Shown here in pieces: positions 9,204-18,743 of a DNA stretch of 64,000 nucleotides (position 1 is the stretch's first letter; every line of letters begins with the position of its first letter). Below the pieces are notes generated by a model. It was given only the letters and a program-made list of their open reading frames with translations, had not been told where the DNA came from and did no database searches. The stretch comes from UBA3824 sp017541145 (lineage in GTDB: Bacteria > Bacteroidota > Bacteroidia > Bacteroidales > UBA3824). The stretch is from contig CAMVLO010000006.1 of NCBI GenBank assembly GCA_947168365.1, forward strand, positions 33,282 through 97,281, given 5' to 3'. The position numbers were made by a program, and so were the translations under genes.

Positions 9204-11135
9204 ATGAAACGAACAGTTTTGGAGATGCTTACAACAGCATCTGAGAAATTCAAAGACAAAATATACATCGCAGACAAAACTGACAACGGTTGGAAAGGTC
9301 TTACTTTCAACGAAGTAGAAAAATATTCATCGGATCTTGCAATAGGACTGATACAAGAAGGAATAAAGCCCCAAGACAAAATAGCGATAATATCAGAAGG
9401 CCGCTGCAGGTGGATAATATCAGAATACGCGATATTAAAAACCAAAGCTATATGCGTACCGTTAAGCACAAAACTACAATCCGAAGAAATCGCATACAGA
9501 ATAGAACATTCGGAATGTAAATATGTCATAATTTCACAAAACTGTATATCCAAAATTCTTGAAATGAGTGAAAAACTCAGCAAAATGAACGTAAAAATAA
9601 TCTATATTGACGAAAAGGATTTTGACTATCAAGCATATATCAAAGCATTACCCGAAACAATACTATTCAGTGATTTATTAACTTCAGGAGAACAAAACAA
9701 AGCAAAATACGAAGACGAACTCCGAAAAAGAATCAACAGCGTAGTAGAAGACGACGTTGTAACAATCAGTTACACATCGGGAACCACCGGAAATCCAAAA
9801 GGCATAATGCTTACACACCTCAACTATTGGGCAAATGCAATAGATGCAGCACAATATTTCAGAATGGAAAACGATTTGAAATCGCTTGTGATACTGCCGT
9901 TAGACCATTCATTTGCGCATACAATATGTTTTTACCTTGCAGTATTTTGCAGCATGTCGATATATTTCGTAGATTCAAGAGGCGGCATGAGAAACCAACT
10001 GAAAAACATCTTCCCGAATATCAAAGAAGTAGAACCGGATATGATGTTAACAGTACCGACTGTTACCGGCAACTTCATGCGAAAGATTTACGAAACTGTA
10101 GAAAAACAAGGTAAACTGACATATTGGATATTCAAAAAAGGATTAAAAAACGGAATGATATATTTCGGCGACGGCTACAAAAAACCGAATCTGCTGAAAA
10201 AAATATTCCGTTACCCGATTTATAAATTAGCCGACAGAATGATATTCAGCAAAATACGCAAGATGTTAGGCAAAAATTTCAAATTCTTTATCGGCGGCGG
10301 TGCAATGCTCGAAATCAAACAGCAAAAATTTTTCAACTGCATCGGACTGCCAATCATGCAAGGTTACGGACTATCAGAAGCATCGCCGATAGTAAGCGTA
10401 AACCAAAGACACAATCACAAATTCGGCTCATCAGGCGGAATACTTTCAGGTATAGATTGCAAAATACTTGATGCCAACAACAACGAAGTACCGCGAGGCG
10501 AAACCGGATATATCGTTGTAGAAGGTCACAACGTAATGAAAGGATATTACAAAAACCAAGAAGCCACCAAAGAAGTAATCGATGAACAAGGCCGTCTGCA
10601 TACCGGCGACATGGGATACATCGACAAAGACGGATTTTTGTTCGTAACCGGCAGAGAAAGAGCACTGTTGATAAGCAAAGACGGCGAAAAATATTCACCC
10701 GAAGAAATAGAAGACGCAATATGTACATGCTCCGAATTTATACATCAATGCGTACTCTATTGCGACCACAGCAAATACACATCAGCACTAATAACACTCG
10801 ACCAAGTACGAATAAAAAATTACATACAAAAAAACAAAGTCACAACCAAAGAAATACTCGACGTAATAGGCAAATCGTTTTACAAATTCACAAACGACAT
10901 CGCATACAAAAAAGCATTTCCGCCACAATGGATACCGTCAGTATTCAGGATTTTGCCCGAAACATTTACAGAGCAAAACCAGATGTTGAACTCATCCATG
11001 AAAATAAAAAGATTCAAAGTAATCCAAACATACAAAGATGTCATAGACAAAATGTACGAATCCAAAGAGAAAATCTCAAGCAAGGACAATTTGGATGCAC
11101 TTGAAAAAATCATGGAAAACATCGCAAAGAACTAA
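9204..11135 (+). CDS. AMP-dependent synthetase, long-chain acyl-CoA ligase type
   Basis: An adenylate-forming enzyme that most likely activates fatty acids to acyl-CoA through an acyl-adenylate. In its 643 residues the P-loop-like motif YTSGTTGNPKG is near 190, the A5 motif GYGLSEASP is mid-protein, and HTGDMGYID precedes the hinge before the mobile C-terminal domain. Length and motif order fit the FadD15/FAA1-like long-chain group common in Bacteroidota. Codon use in the second half is unusually A-rich. It appears to be a single-gene unit; the upstream 54 bases hold no clear -7 box. Confidence 0.88.
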   Translation: MKRTVLEMLTTASEKFKDKIYIADKTDNGWKGLTFNEVEKYSSDLAIGLIQEGIKPQDKIAIISEGRCRWIISEYAILKTKAICVPLSTKLQSEEIAYRIEHSECKYVIISQNCISKILEMSEKLSKMNVKIIYIDEKDFDYQAYIKALPETILFSDLLTSGEQNKAKYEDELRKRINSVVEDDVVTISYTSGTTGNPKGIMLTHLNYWANAIDAAQYFRMENDLKSLVILPLDHSFAHTICFYLAVFCSMSIYFVDSRGGMRNQLKNIFPNIKEVEPDMMLTVPTVTGNFMRKIYETVEKQGKLTYWIFKKGLKNGMIYFGDGYKKPNLLKKIFRYPIYKLADRMIFSKIRKMLGKNFKFFIGGGAMLEIKQQKFFNCIGLPIMQGYGLSEASPIVSVNQRHNHKFGSSGGILSGIDCKILDANNNEVPRGETGYIVVEGHNVMKGYYKNQEATKEVIDEQGRLHTGDMGYIDKDGFLFVTGRERALLISKDGEKYSPEEIEDAICTCSEFIHQCVLYCDHSKYTSALITLDQVRIKNYIQKNKVTTKEILDVIGKSFYKFTNDIAYKKAFPPQWIPSVFRILPETFTEQNQMLNSSMKIKRFKVIQTYKDVIDKMYESKEKISSKDNLDALEKIMENIAKN

Positions 11136-11160
11136 AAAAAATCAAAAATTCAGATTTTTT
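11135..11160 (+). terminator. Weak AT-only hairpin after the acyl-CoA ligase gene
   Basis: AAAAAATC and GATTTTTT flank a 9-nt loop and end in a T run. Stability is low because the stem is almost all A-T. Confidence 0.35.
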
Positions 11161-11171
11161 AAGAAAATAAA

Positions 11172-11202
11172 TTTGAAAAAATCGCAAATATAGATATATT
11201 TG
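11172..11202 (+). promoter_or_regulatory. Consensus promoter of the SiaC-family gene
   Basis: TTTG (11172-11175), 19 nt, TATATTTG (11195-11202). Transcription should begin near 11209, which rules out the TTG at 11207 as a start and favours the ATG at 11243. Confidence 0.8.
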
Positions 11203-11242
11203 CAAATTGAAAGATAATAATAACAGATACAAATCAACCATC

Positions 11243-11632
11243 ATGGATCACATAACAAGCGCAGGAAACATGAAGACACCTTGGGTCAATCTTGATCCTC
11301 AAAAAGGTTTGATAGAGCTCGGCGGTCGCTCAATACCGGAAAACACCGAAAGTGTATACAGACCTTTAATTGAATGGATTGAAGAATATATTCAGAATCC
11401 AAGTGCACACACCGAAGTAGTTGTAAACTTTGAATATTTCAATTCAAGTTCCGCAAAATATTTAATCAGATTCCTCGAATATTTCAGCACACTGAAAAAA
11501 ACAGGATACGACGTCACCATCAAATGGTATTACGACGACGACGAACTTTTGGAATACGGTCAAGATTTTCAAGACGTATTGGAAATGCAATTTGAATTTC
11601 ACCATTCCAAAGAATACAAAAAAAGTATATAA
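11243..11632 (+). CDS. DUF1987 / SiaC-family regulatory phosphoprotein
   Basis: A 129-residue cytosolic protein matching the DUF1987 family. The core GGRSIPENTESVYRPLIEWIEEYI, followed by a beta strand and FNSSSAKYLIRFLEYF, is diagnostic. In Pseudomonas, SiaC is switched by serine phosphorylation and activates a diguanylate cyclase; that role is family knowledge and no SiaABD partners are next to it here. The Ser-Ser-Ala stretch (FNSSSAKY) is where the phosphorylated residue would lie. I chose ATG 11243 because the promoter places the transcript start near 11209. A strong terminator follows. Confidence 0.88.
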   Translation: MDHITSAGNMKTPWVNLDPQKGLIELGGRSIPENTESVYRPLIEWIEEYIQNPSAHTEVVVNFEYFNSSSAKYLIRFLEYFSTLKKTGYDVTIKWYYDDDELLEYGQDFQDVLEMQFEFHHSKEYKKSI

Positions 11633-11681
11633 TCACATAATTCTATACTCTAGTAATTTTATTGCACATAATTTATTTTTT

Positions 11682-11714
11682 AGCCTGCGATACTCCATGT
11701 ATCACAGGCTTTTT
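11682..11714 (+). terminator. Rho-independent terminator after the SiaC-family gene
   Basis: AGCCTG-C-GATAC and GTATC-A-CAGGCT form a stem around a 5-nt loop, followed directly by TTTTT. Confidence 0.85.
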
Positions 11715-12005
11715 AATTATGATATTTTACAAACATCATCTTACAATAACTAAAAATTTAACAGAATCCAAAACTACATCGCTATACAAACAAATAAAAT
11801 TTCAACAATACTATACAGAAATACTAACAAATATCGAGATATAACATCACTTCAAAATTAGGATTCTAAATATAAAGCGAGTGTTCACAATCAATCAGAG
11901 GATTTGTACTCACAATCATCCGTGGGTTTGCACCCACGGCACCACAGCACTCAACACTCAAAAAAAATAAGAACATCATTTTTACAATTAATACAAAAAA
12001 TTTAT
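11715..12005. other. Non-coding intergenic stretch
   Basis: AT-rich sequence between the SiaC terminator and the 865-aa gene. A 60-codon open frame overlapping it has no promoter or family resemblance and spans the terminator. The only structured part is the palindromic element at 11879-11959. Confidence 0.5.
11879..11959. repeat. REP/MITE-like palindromic element
   Basis: A perfect 8-bp stem, CCGTGGGT (11920-11927) with ACCCACGG (11932-11939), around a 4-nt loop, is enclosed by a perfect 7-bp inverted repeat, GAGTGTT (11879-11885) and AACACTC (11953-11959). It is much more GC-rich than its surroundings. Similar CCGTGGGT...ACCCACGG hairpins are, from memory, widespread between genes in Bacteroidales. 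Only one copy is present in this window. Confidence 0.5.
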
Positions 12006-12013
12006 TACCTTTC
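12006..12013 (+). promoter_or_regulatory. Probable -7 box of the 865-aa protein gene
   Basis: TACCTTTC, one mismatch from TAnnTTTG, 25 nt before the ATG at 12039. A T-rich stretch near -33 is not a clean TTTG. Confidence 0.4.
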
Positions 12014-12038
12014 GGCACAAAAAAATTAAATAACTACT

Positions 12039-14636
12039 ATGAAAAACCTGAATGTAGCTCACATATCAATTAAACAAAGTATTCTAAGCAGTTTGATAAA
12101 CGGCGAAACAAACGAAGACCCAAAATATTGCAATATCAAAGCTAGTCTTATTAACAATGCGATGGTATTTCCCGTGCCCGAAGTTTTCGACTTGAAACAA
12201 TTTGCTGAAGATTTCAAAAAGTTTCTCGCAGATGATCTCAAAATTAAAACCGAATCGGAAACTTTCGGCGATGACATCTTTTCGTTGCCATTTTCTCCAA
12301 TCGGACTCGGCCTTATGAAAAAAACTATAATTTTCACGATGTTCGATTTCCATCTTTACATGAATATAATTCCCGTAAAAGAAATTGAAAACGCAAATTA
12401 CAGCGAAAACAAAATTTCGGAATTTTTATCGTCCGGGAAAAACGAACAGATTTATACTTTTACTGAAAATTATATACTAAATCTCTATCCCGAAGATATC
12501 AGAAAAACTGTAAAAGGATTCAACAGATATTACTACACTCAAAATCCCGGAATAGCTGCTATTTTGGCAAAACATCTTGAAGACGGCGAAGAAATAATGG
12601 CGAAATTGGACATCTACAAGATAGAACAGTCAAAATCTAACGCTCAAACAAGCGAAGCAGACCAAAGTTTTTATTTATTGACTACCTTCGGGGCATATTT
12701 ATTTGTAACAGATAAAAACCAACAAGAAAAGTATATAGAAACGTTAAGTGCTGAAAAACTCAAAGTTACAAGTCGTATAGGTCGCGACGATGTACAATGC
12801 GGAGTTACAAAATGGGTTACAAATCGCGATAATGACTTTTTGTTTGATGAAATTCAAGATTTAAACAATCTCGAACAAAACGAAAAGATAAAAAAATTTG
12901 CAATTGCCAATTTCAATCACGCTGAAAAAAACGAGGACAAAGTAAATGCAGCCAAATGGTTGGAAACATTTGCAAAGGTTACCAATTGTCCGTTCAACAA
13001 TTTTGCAGCAAAAGTTTTGAAATTCAGCAGTCAAATATCTGAAGATAATATTGATGAAACTACAGCAAAAGAATTGATGGACAGCGCAAACTCGCTGTTT
13101 TCGGTAACTGATTTCGAGAAACGAATCAAGGAATTTTTATCTGACTTTAATTTCAGTGCCAAAGAAATCATCACACTTATATATGTAATATCAAGAGCCA
13201 AAAACCGACTTTCGGATATCAATTCGTTCAAAGAAACGATGTTGATGTTGAAAGAAAAATATTTTAAACTTGACGACGACAACAACAACCGCGCATTTAT
13301 AGAAATTTCGATTGCAAAAAAATTGAATATTCTTGGCGACAAAACATCAAGCATGAAACTTGCAAAAGATGCTCTTGATATAATTTCTGACCAAACAACT
13401 GTAAAACTCCGCCCGATGTACGACACTACTCCGGAAATGCCTTACAACGGAGCAGCGTTATATGTTGCAGCGATAGAAGAACTTAGCAAGGCATCGGAAT
13501 CAGAAAAAGACAAACAGAAATATGCGCAACTTCTCGCGATAGAAAAACCGTTGATTAAGAAAAATATTACAAATCTTCAAAAAGTAACAACCGACGAAGA
13601 TTTAAAGAAACGCATTTCGAATCTCGAAGGATTGTACAGCGCACAAAATTTCAACAATTTTACTTACGAAAGCGAATACACATTCAAAACCAAATATTCA
13701 AAACTATCTACCAAACTTTTTACAGAAAGTACGCAACGCGGAAAAGCATACAGAGATTTGAATGATTGGATTGCGAAAATACAGCCGGACAAAACATTGA
13801 GCACCATAAAAGAACACGCTCAAAAAGTAACGGAAGAAAACTATTCGCAACTAAATTCGCTCGTAGAAACCTGCCGCGATTTTTTTGAAATGCCCGAAGT
13901 AGAAGTCTACGTAATATTCAATCGAAATCAAGGCGTAATATCCAACGACGACGGCGAAACAAAATATATAATTCTCGATGGCGAACTCCTTGATACAGAC
14001 AGTGCTAACTATATGAACTTATCAGAAATGATATTCGTATTGGGAAAAGAATTTGCAAGTTTGAAAACCGGAATATCCAAACTCTCGAGTCACGGACAAT
14101 GGAGAAATTTTGCCAACGTAGGAATTATAAGCACCGATATAATAAAACAATTTGTACAAAATCCCGAATTCTTGAAAAACGATGCACGGAATTACAACAA
14201 ATTGATGAAATTCAGCGAATTGCTTACCGAAAACGCCGGATATTACAATTTTGACATCGAGGATACCAATTCGGCTGCCAAGATGTTAAAACAAACAATG
14301 AAAGCGATAGAATACAAAGGAACACCCAAAATAGAAAACCTCAGCGAAAAAGAATATTGGGCATTATCGTTGTTAACAACAATAATTACCGACCGAATAG
14401 GCCTCGTGATGAATCAAAACATCGTTTATGCCGTAAAAGGAATCATCGACAACGACAAATATATCAACGGCGGCATAGAATTTTGCAAGGATAATTCGGT
14501 AATAGAACTCGCAAATAGCAAAACTGCGGACCAAAAACCGTCAAATTACGATTTTTCGATGCGATTAAATGCTCTTATAGGATTTTATTTATCAGACAAT
14601 TACAAAGAACTTTGTAAAGAGATGCAAAAAAATTGA
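12039..14636 (+). CDS. 865-aa protein of unknown function with a degenerate M48-like peptidase domain
   Basis: I do not recognise the full-length family. No signal peptide or membrane span is evident, so it is probably cytosolic. Residues 1-600 look largely helical and may include TPR-like repeats (AKWLETFAKV..., AALYVAAIEELSKASE). The segment from about 630 to 760 follows the order of an M48-type metalloprotease: a beta strand with VEVYVIFNRNQG, then YIILDGELLD, then LSEMIFVLGKEFASLKTG. The position of the zinc motif HExxH reads KEFAS (670-674), so both zinc histidines are lost and protease activity is not expected. It is followed by tRNA-Glu under its own promoter. Confidence 0.75.
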   Translation: MKNLNVAHISIKQSILSSLINGETNEDPKYCNIKASLINNAMVFPVPEVFDLKQFAEDFKKFLADDLKIKTESETFGDDIFSLPFSPIGLGLMKKTIIFTMFDFHLYMNIIPVKEIENANYSENKISEFLSSGKNEQIYTFTENYILNLYPEDIRKTVKGFNRYYYTQNPGIAAILAKHLEDGEEIMAKLDIYKIEQSKSNAQTSEADQSFYLLTTFGAYLFVTDKNQQEKYIETLSAEKLKVTSRIGRDDVQCGVTKWVTNRDNDFLFDEIQDLNNLEQNEKIKKFAIANFNHAEKNEDKVNAAKWLETFAKVTNCPFNNFAAKVLKFSSQISEDNIDETTAKELMDSANSLFSVTDFEKRIKEFLSDFNFSAKEIITLIYVISRAKNRLSDINSFKETMLMLKEKYFKLDDDNNNRAFIEISIAKKLNILGDKTSSMKLAKDALDIISDQTTVKLRPMYDTTPEMPYNGAALYVAAIEELSKASESEKDKQKYAQLLAIEKPLIKKNITNLQKVTTDEDLKKRISNLEGLYSAQNFNNFTYESEYTFKTKYSKLSTKLFTESTQRGKAYRDLNDWIAKIQPDKTLSTIKEHAQKVTEENYSQLNSLVETCRDFFEMPEVEVYVIFNRNQGVISNDDGETKYIILDGELLDTDSANYMNLSEMIFVLGKEFASLKTGISKLSSHGQWRNFANVGIISTDIIKQFVQNPEFLKNDARNYNKLMKFSELLTENAGYYNFDIEDTNSAAKMLKQTMKAIEYKGTPKIENLSEKEYWALSLLTTIITDRIGLVMNQNIVYAVKGIIDNDKYINGGIEFCKDNSVIELANSKTADQKPSNYDFSMRLNALIGFYLSDNYKELCKEMQKN

Positions 14637-14643
14637 GAAAAAA

Positions 14644-14675
14644 TTTGGAGGATTCAAAAATTCGCCATACCTTTG
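14644..14675 (+). promoter_or_regulatory. Consensus promoter of tRNA-Glu
   Basis: TTTG (14644-14647), 20 nt, TACCTTTG (14668-14675), about 40 nt before the mature tRNA 5' end. Confidence 0.8.
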
Positions 14676-14715
14676 CATCGTCAAAATAAGAAAAACAATT
14701 GACAACACGAAAGAT

Positions 14716-14787
14716 GGTCCTTTCGTCTAGAGGCTAGGACGCAAGATTTTCATTCTTGTAACACGGGTTCGATTCCCGTAGGGACTA
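14716..14787 (+). tRNA. tRNA-Glu (anticodon UUC)
   Basis: A 72-nt cloverleaf. The acceptor arm GGTCCTT pairs with AGGGACT, with A as discriminator. The anticodon stem CAAGA/TCTTG encloses TTTTCAT with anticodon TTC. The T arm has GGGTTCGATTCCC. The 3' CCA is not encoded. It is the only tRNA gene I found in the window. Confidence 0.97.
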
Positions 14788-14788
14788 C

Positions 14789-14825
14789 AAAGGTTGAAGT
14801 TACAAAAGACTTCAACCTTTTTTTA
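14789..14825 (+). terminator. Rho-independent terminator of tRNA-Glu
   Basis: AAAGGTTGAAGT pairs perfectly with ACTTCAACCTTT around 8 nt and runs into a T tract. The O-methyltransferase gene at 14861 therefore needs read-through or its own promoter. Confidence 0.85.
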
Positions 14826-14860
14826 TTTCAGTAGTTCTACAAATACAAAAAAGCTTTTCT

Positions 14861-15511
14861 ATGGAAAACTTATTAATGGAAGACATCGAGCTGTATGTAG
14901 AAAATCACACCACAGCCGAAGACGATGTTTTGAGACAATTGAGACGCAAAACCAATCTCACCACTACAATGCCGCGTCAATTGTCAGGACCTGTACAAGG
15001 CAAACTCCTTGAGATGTTCAGCAGAATGATAAATCCGGAATATATCTTGGAAATCGGAACATTTACCGGCTATTCGGCATACTGTCTCGCCAAAGGTCTG
15101 AAACAAGGCGGCAAACTTCACACCATAGAAGTAAAAGACGAATTGGAAGAGCCGTTGTTGACATTTTTTAGTAAAGCCGGAATCTCCGACAAAGTACAAC
15201 TCCATATCGGCGACGGTGCTGAAATTGTAAAAAATCTCGATATCAAATTCGACATGGCTTTTATCGACGGCGACAAAAGACAATATCCGGAATATTATGA
15301 AAATGTTTTTCCGAAAATAAAAGTTGGAGGTTATATCCTAATCGACAATGTTTTGTGGTACGATAAAGTAATAAGTCAACCCAAAGAAAATGATGCCTAT
15401 ACAAAAGGTATAATCGAGCTAAACGACATCGTACAAAACGACGACCGTGTGGACAATGTACTTGTACCAATACGCGACGGACTTACCGTAGCCCGGAAAT
15501 TAAGAGATTAA
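14861..15511 (+). CDS. Class I SAM-dependent O-methyltransferase (caffeoyl-CoA type)
   Basis: A 216-residue cytosolic methyltransferase of the cation-dependent O-methyltransferase family (Methyltransf_3). The SAM-binding motif LEIGTFTGYSAYCLA starts at 63. The metal/substrate motif FIDGDKRQY and DNVLW, with the usual acidic residue, follow in order. The natural substrate is unknown; related bacterial proteins methylate catechol-like groups. ATG 14861 and ATG 14876 are both possible starts; I kept the first. It sits between tRNA-Glu and the RlmI-type gene with 77 nt downstream spacing. Confidence 0.88.
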   Translation: MENLLMEDIELYVENHTTAEDDVLRQLRRKTNLTTTMPRQLSGPVQGKLLEMFSRMINPEYILEIGTFTGYSAYCLAKGLKQGGKLHTIEVKDELEEPLLTFFSKAGISDKVQLHIGDGAEIVKNLDIKFDMAFIDGDKRQYPEYYENVFPKIKVGGYILIDNVLWYDKVISQPKENDAYTKGIIELNDIVQNDDRVDNVLVPIRDGLTVARKLRD

Positions 15512-15588
15512 TAATATTTGTTAACTCCTATTTCCGTTAATTTTATTATCTTTACAAATCCAAAAACTAAGAAAATCAAAAAAACAAA

Positions 15589-16785
15589 ATGCAAGAATAC
15601 AATTTACCAAAAGTAATCCTGAAATCCGGCAAAGAACGTTCGGTATTAAGACTTCATCCGTGGATATTTTCAGGAGCAATCAAAAATATAATCGGAAACG
15701 CCATCGACGGCGAAGATGTAGTGGTTTATGACAATTCCAACAAGTTTCTCGGCTTGGGACATTATCAAAAAATCGGCTCCATCTCGGTACGACTTTACGC
15801 TTTTGAGCAAATTACGCCCGACAGAGCATTCTGGAAATCAAAAATACAAAATGCAATCGACGTAAGAAAAGTATTGGGCTATTTCGACAATCCCGAAACC
15901 AACGTATGCAGAATCATTCACGGCGAAGGCGACGGATTTCCGGGATTTATCTGTGATTATTACAACGGAATTGTTGTATTTCAGGCTCACAGCCGCGGGA
16001 TGTGGAACTTGGAACCGATGTTTGCAGATATTTTCAGAGAAATTCTCGGCGACAAGGTTACAACAATTTACGACAAATCAGACAAAACATTGCCTAAATC
16101 AGAAGGTCTGAAAGTAGAAAACAAATTTCTTTTCGGCAACGAGGAAGAAAAAGTTGTAACAGAACACGGTCTGAAATTCTATGTTAATGTAGTAGAAGGA
16201 CAAAAAACCGGATATTTTATCGACCAAAGAGAAAACCGCGATTTGTTGAAACAATATTCCAAAGGCAAAACAGTTTTGAACATGTTTTGTTATACCGGCG
16301 GCTTTTCAATCGCGAGTCTCAAAGGCGGAGCAAAGAGTGTAACTTCGGTTGACGCATCTCAAATTGCAATCGACCTCACCAAGAAAAACGGCGAACTAAA
16401 CGGTTACAAAGATAATCACGAAGCATTGGCAGTAGACGCTTTTGATTTTCTTGACAAAATGGAGAAAAACAAATACGACCTTATCGTACTCGACCCGCCT
16501 GCTTTTGCAAAACATGCCAACGTAGTAAATCAAGCTGTAAAAGGTTATACAAGAATCAACCGCAGTGCAATGGAAAAAATCGCGCCTAATTCGCTTTTGT
16601 TTACATTTTCATGCTCTCAAGCCATCGACAAACAGACATTCAGAATGGCAGTAATGGAAGCGTCGATACAGGCAAACAGAAAAATCAGAATTCTTCATCA
16701 GCTGACACAGCCGAACGACCATCCGATTTCGATTTATCACCCGGAAGGCGAATACTTGAAAGGATTGGTACTTTTTGTAGAATAA
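15589..16785 (+). CDS. Class I SAM-dependent rRNA methyltransferase, RlmI/YccW family
   Basis: A 398-residue protein with an N-terminal PUA RNA-binding domain (about 1-75: VILKSGKERSVLRLHPWIFSGAI) and an EEHEE-like linker. The C-terminal Rossmann methyltransferase domain has NMFCYTGGFS as motif I and the LDPPAFAK catalytic motif. RlmI makes m5C in 23S rRNA; this homologue probably modifies 23S rRNA too, though the exact target is not deducible. It ends 4 nt before ispG, so the two form an operon. A -7-like TATCTTTA (15547-15554) lies upstream. Confidence 0.88.
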   Translation: MQEYNLPKVILKSGKERSVLRLHPWIFSGAIKNIIGNAIDGEDVVVYDNSNKFLGLGHYQKIGSISVRLYAFEQITPDRAFWKSKIQNAIDVRKVLGYFDNPETNVCRIIHGEGDGFPGFICDYYNGIVVFQAHSRGMWNLEPMFADIFREILGDKVTTIYDKSDKTLPKSEGLKVENKFLFGNEEEKVVTEHGLKFYVNVVEGQKTGYFIDQRENRDLLKQYSKGKTVLNMFCYTGGFSIASLKGGAKSVTSVDASQIAIDLTKKNGELNGYKDNHEALAVDAFDFLDKMEKNKYDLIVLDPPAFAKHANVVNQAVKGYTRINRSAMEKIAPNSLLFTFSCSQAIDKQTFRMAVMEASIQANRKIRILHQLTQPNDHPISIYHPEGEYLKGLVLFVE

Positions 16786-16789
16786 GGAA

Positions 16790-18619
16790 ATGGAATACAC
16801 AAAGTCACTTACGAACTACAACCGCAACAAAACCTTGGTTGTAAATGTCGGCAACACAGCACTCGGAGGCAACAATCCGATAAAAATCCAAACGATGTGC
16901 AACACCGCTACCAACGATGTTGACAAAACTGTAAATCAGATAATCAACGTTGCGAAGACTACGGATTGCGACATCATCAGGGTAACTGTGCCTACAATGA
17001 ACGATGTAAAAGCCTTAAAAGAGATTCACGACAAGATTCAGGCAGCAGGCGTAACAATTCCGCTGGTAGCTGATGTTCATTTCAACGCCGCAATCGCATT
17101 TGAATGTGCAAAAATTGTAGAAAAAGTACGTGTAAATCCGGGAAATTTCGGTCATCACGAATTACCTTGCCTCACAGAAGAAGAATTTCAAGAAGAAGGC
17201 AAACTCTTGGAAGATACTTTTAGAGACTTTTTGAAAGTATGCAAAGAGCACAACACGGCGGTAAGAATCGGAACAAATCATGGTTCGTTAGCCAAAAGAA
17301 TATTAAACCGTTACGGAGATACAATTGAAGGAATGGTAGAATCGGTAATGGAATTTTTGAGAGTAGCAGTTCAAGAAAAATTTGAGAATATCGCCATTTC
17401 GTTAAAATCTTCCAACCCGACAGTAGCAATCCGCGCAGCCCGCCTTATGGTAAAAACCATGAACGACGAAAACATGCATTACGCATTGCACCTCGGCGTA
17501 ACGGAAGCCGGTGAAGGCAACGACGGCAGAATTAAATCTGCATCAGGCATTTGTCCGTTACTAAACGACGGAATCGGTGATACAATTCGTGTATCATTAA
17601 CAGAAGATCCTGAAGCAGAGATACTTCCGGCTCAAGAAATTGTAGCTTACAGAGATTATTTGAAAGAGGCGGCAAAACTTCCGGAAATTCCGTTTTTCTA
17701 CGATCCGTTTCATTACACCAAACGCAAATCAGAGCAAATCAGCTTTTTAGCTAACAATGTAAATCCCGTAGCAATAATTGTTGACAACGAAACCGAGCTT
17801 CAGGAACTTGTAAGCAATTGGGAAACTTTGAAATCAGAAAACAAAACTCCTGATTTGATAATTGCCGGCAACAGCGATATCGAAGAAAAAGTAATTTCTG
17901 TAATCAGAGAATCCAAAGTAGCAACAAAAAGCAGTTTGCACGGTTCAATTAAAGTATTTGTTGATAGAGATTTTGTTGACTACAAACAAGATGCAATAAT
18001 TATCATCGATGAGAATACAGATTTTGAAACTCTGAAAACAAAAAATCTCGACAAAGTAACTTTAATAGCCTCGTCCAAAAACCGCAACAAAACCGGAGCA
18101 TTGAGATATATCTTTTACAAATTACAAGAAAACAATATCAACAATGCGGTTTTGCTACGCACCGACGACGGCGAACAAGATGCAAGGTTCAAAGAATTTG
18201 CACCGGCGGCAGAATGTGCAGGCGTATTCGCAGACGGCTTTGGAGACGGCGTATGCTTAAAAAGTAACGGTAACGCTGCAAAAAATATACGATTAGGCTA
18301 CCAAATCTTACAAATAGCACGTCTTCGCATATCAGGAAACGAATATGTAAGTTGTCCTGGCTGCGGACGCACGATGTACAACTTACAAGAAACAGTAAAG
18401 AAAATAAAAGCGGCAACCGCCAAATACAAAAATTTGAAAATAGCCGTCATGGGTTGTATCGTAAACGGACCGGGCGAAATGGCAGATGCAGATTTCGGTT
18501 ACGTAGGCGCAGGAAAACAAAAAATCTCGCTCTACAAAGACGGGAAAGTTGTAAAAAAAGCAATCGACGAAAGCCTTGCCGTAGACGAACTTCTCAAAAT
18601 CATTGATAATTCTATCTAA
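16790..18619 (+). CDS. ispG: 4-hydroxy-3-methylbut-2-enyl-diphosphate synthase
   Basis: This is the iron-sulfur enzyme of the MEP isoprenoid pathway that reduces methylerythritol cyclodiphosphate to HMBPP. The 609 residues fit the long, three-domain form found in Bacteroidota, plants and Chlamydia: a TIM barrel at the N-terminus (KTDCDIIRVTVPTM, LVADVHFNAAIA), an inserted second domain, and the C-terminal cluster domain. The 4Fe-4S ligands are visible in SCPGCGRT and GCIVNGPGE. It follows the rRNA methyltransferase gene by 4 nt. Together with the polyprenyl synthetase at 25.2 kb it supports a complete MEP route. Confidence 0.96.
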   Translation: MEYTKSLTNYNRNKTLVVNVGNTALGGNNPIKIQTMCNTATNDVDKTVNQIINVAKTTDCDIIRVTVPTMNDVKALKEIHDKIQAAGVTIPLVADVHFNAAIAFECAKIVEKVRVNPGNFGHHELPCLTEEEFQEEGKLLEDTFRDFLKVCKEHNTAVRIGTNHGSLAKRILNRYGDTIEGMVESVMEFLRVAVQEKFENIAISLKSSNPTVAIRAARLMVKTMNDENMHYALHLGVTEAGEGNDGRIKSASGICPLLNDGIGDTIRVSLTEDPEAEILPAQEIVAYRDYLKEAAKLPEIPFFYDPFHYTKRKSEQISFLANNVNPVAIIVDNETELQELVSNWETLKSENKTPDLIIAGNSDIEEKVISVIRESKVATKSSLHGSIKVFVDRDFVDYKQDAIIIIDENTDFETLKTKNLDKVTLIASSKNRNKTGALRYIFYKLQENNINNAVLLRTDDGEQDARFKEFAPAAECAGVFADGFGDGVCLKSNGNAAKNIRLGYQILQIARLRISGNEYVSCPGCGRTMYNLQETVKKIKAATAKYKNLKIAVMGCIVNGPGEMADADFGYVGAGKQKISLYKDGKVVKKAIDESLAVDELLKIIDNSI

Positions 18620-18743
18620 TAATTAAGAATTTGGCACAATTTTATATTAAGAAGAAGTATTAAAGAAAAAACGTAAATATTATTAATTTTTTTCAGAAAA
18701 GTTTTATAATTTTACAAGCGAGAAAAAAACTTCACAATCTGAT

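Noticed and set aside
11207..11242. TTG start adding 12 residues to the SiaC-family protein
   Set aside because: A consensus promoter predicts transcription starting at about 11209, after this codon.
11662..11844. 60-codon ORF after the SiaC-family gene
   Set aside because: It spans a strong terminator, has no promoter and its sequence resembles no family.
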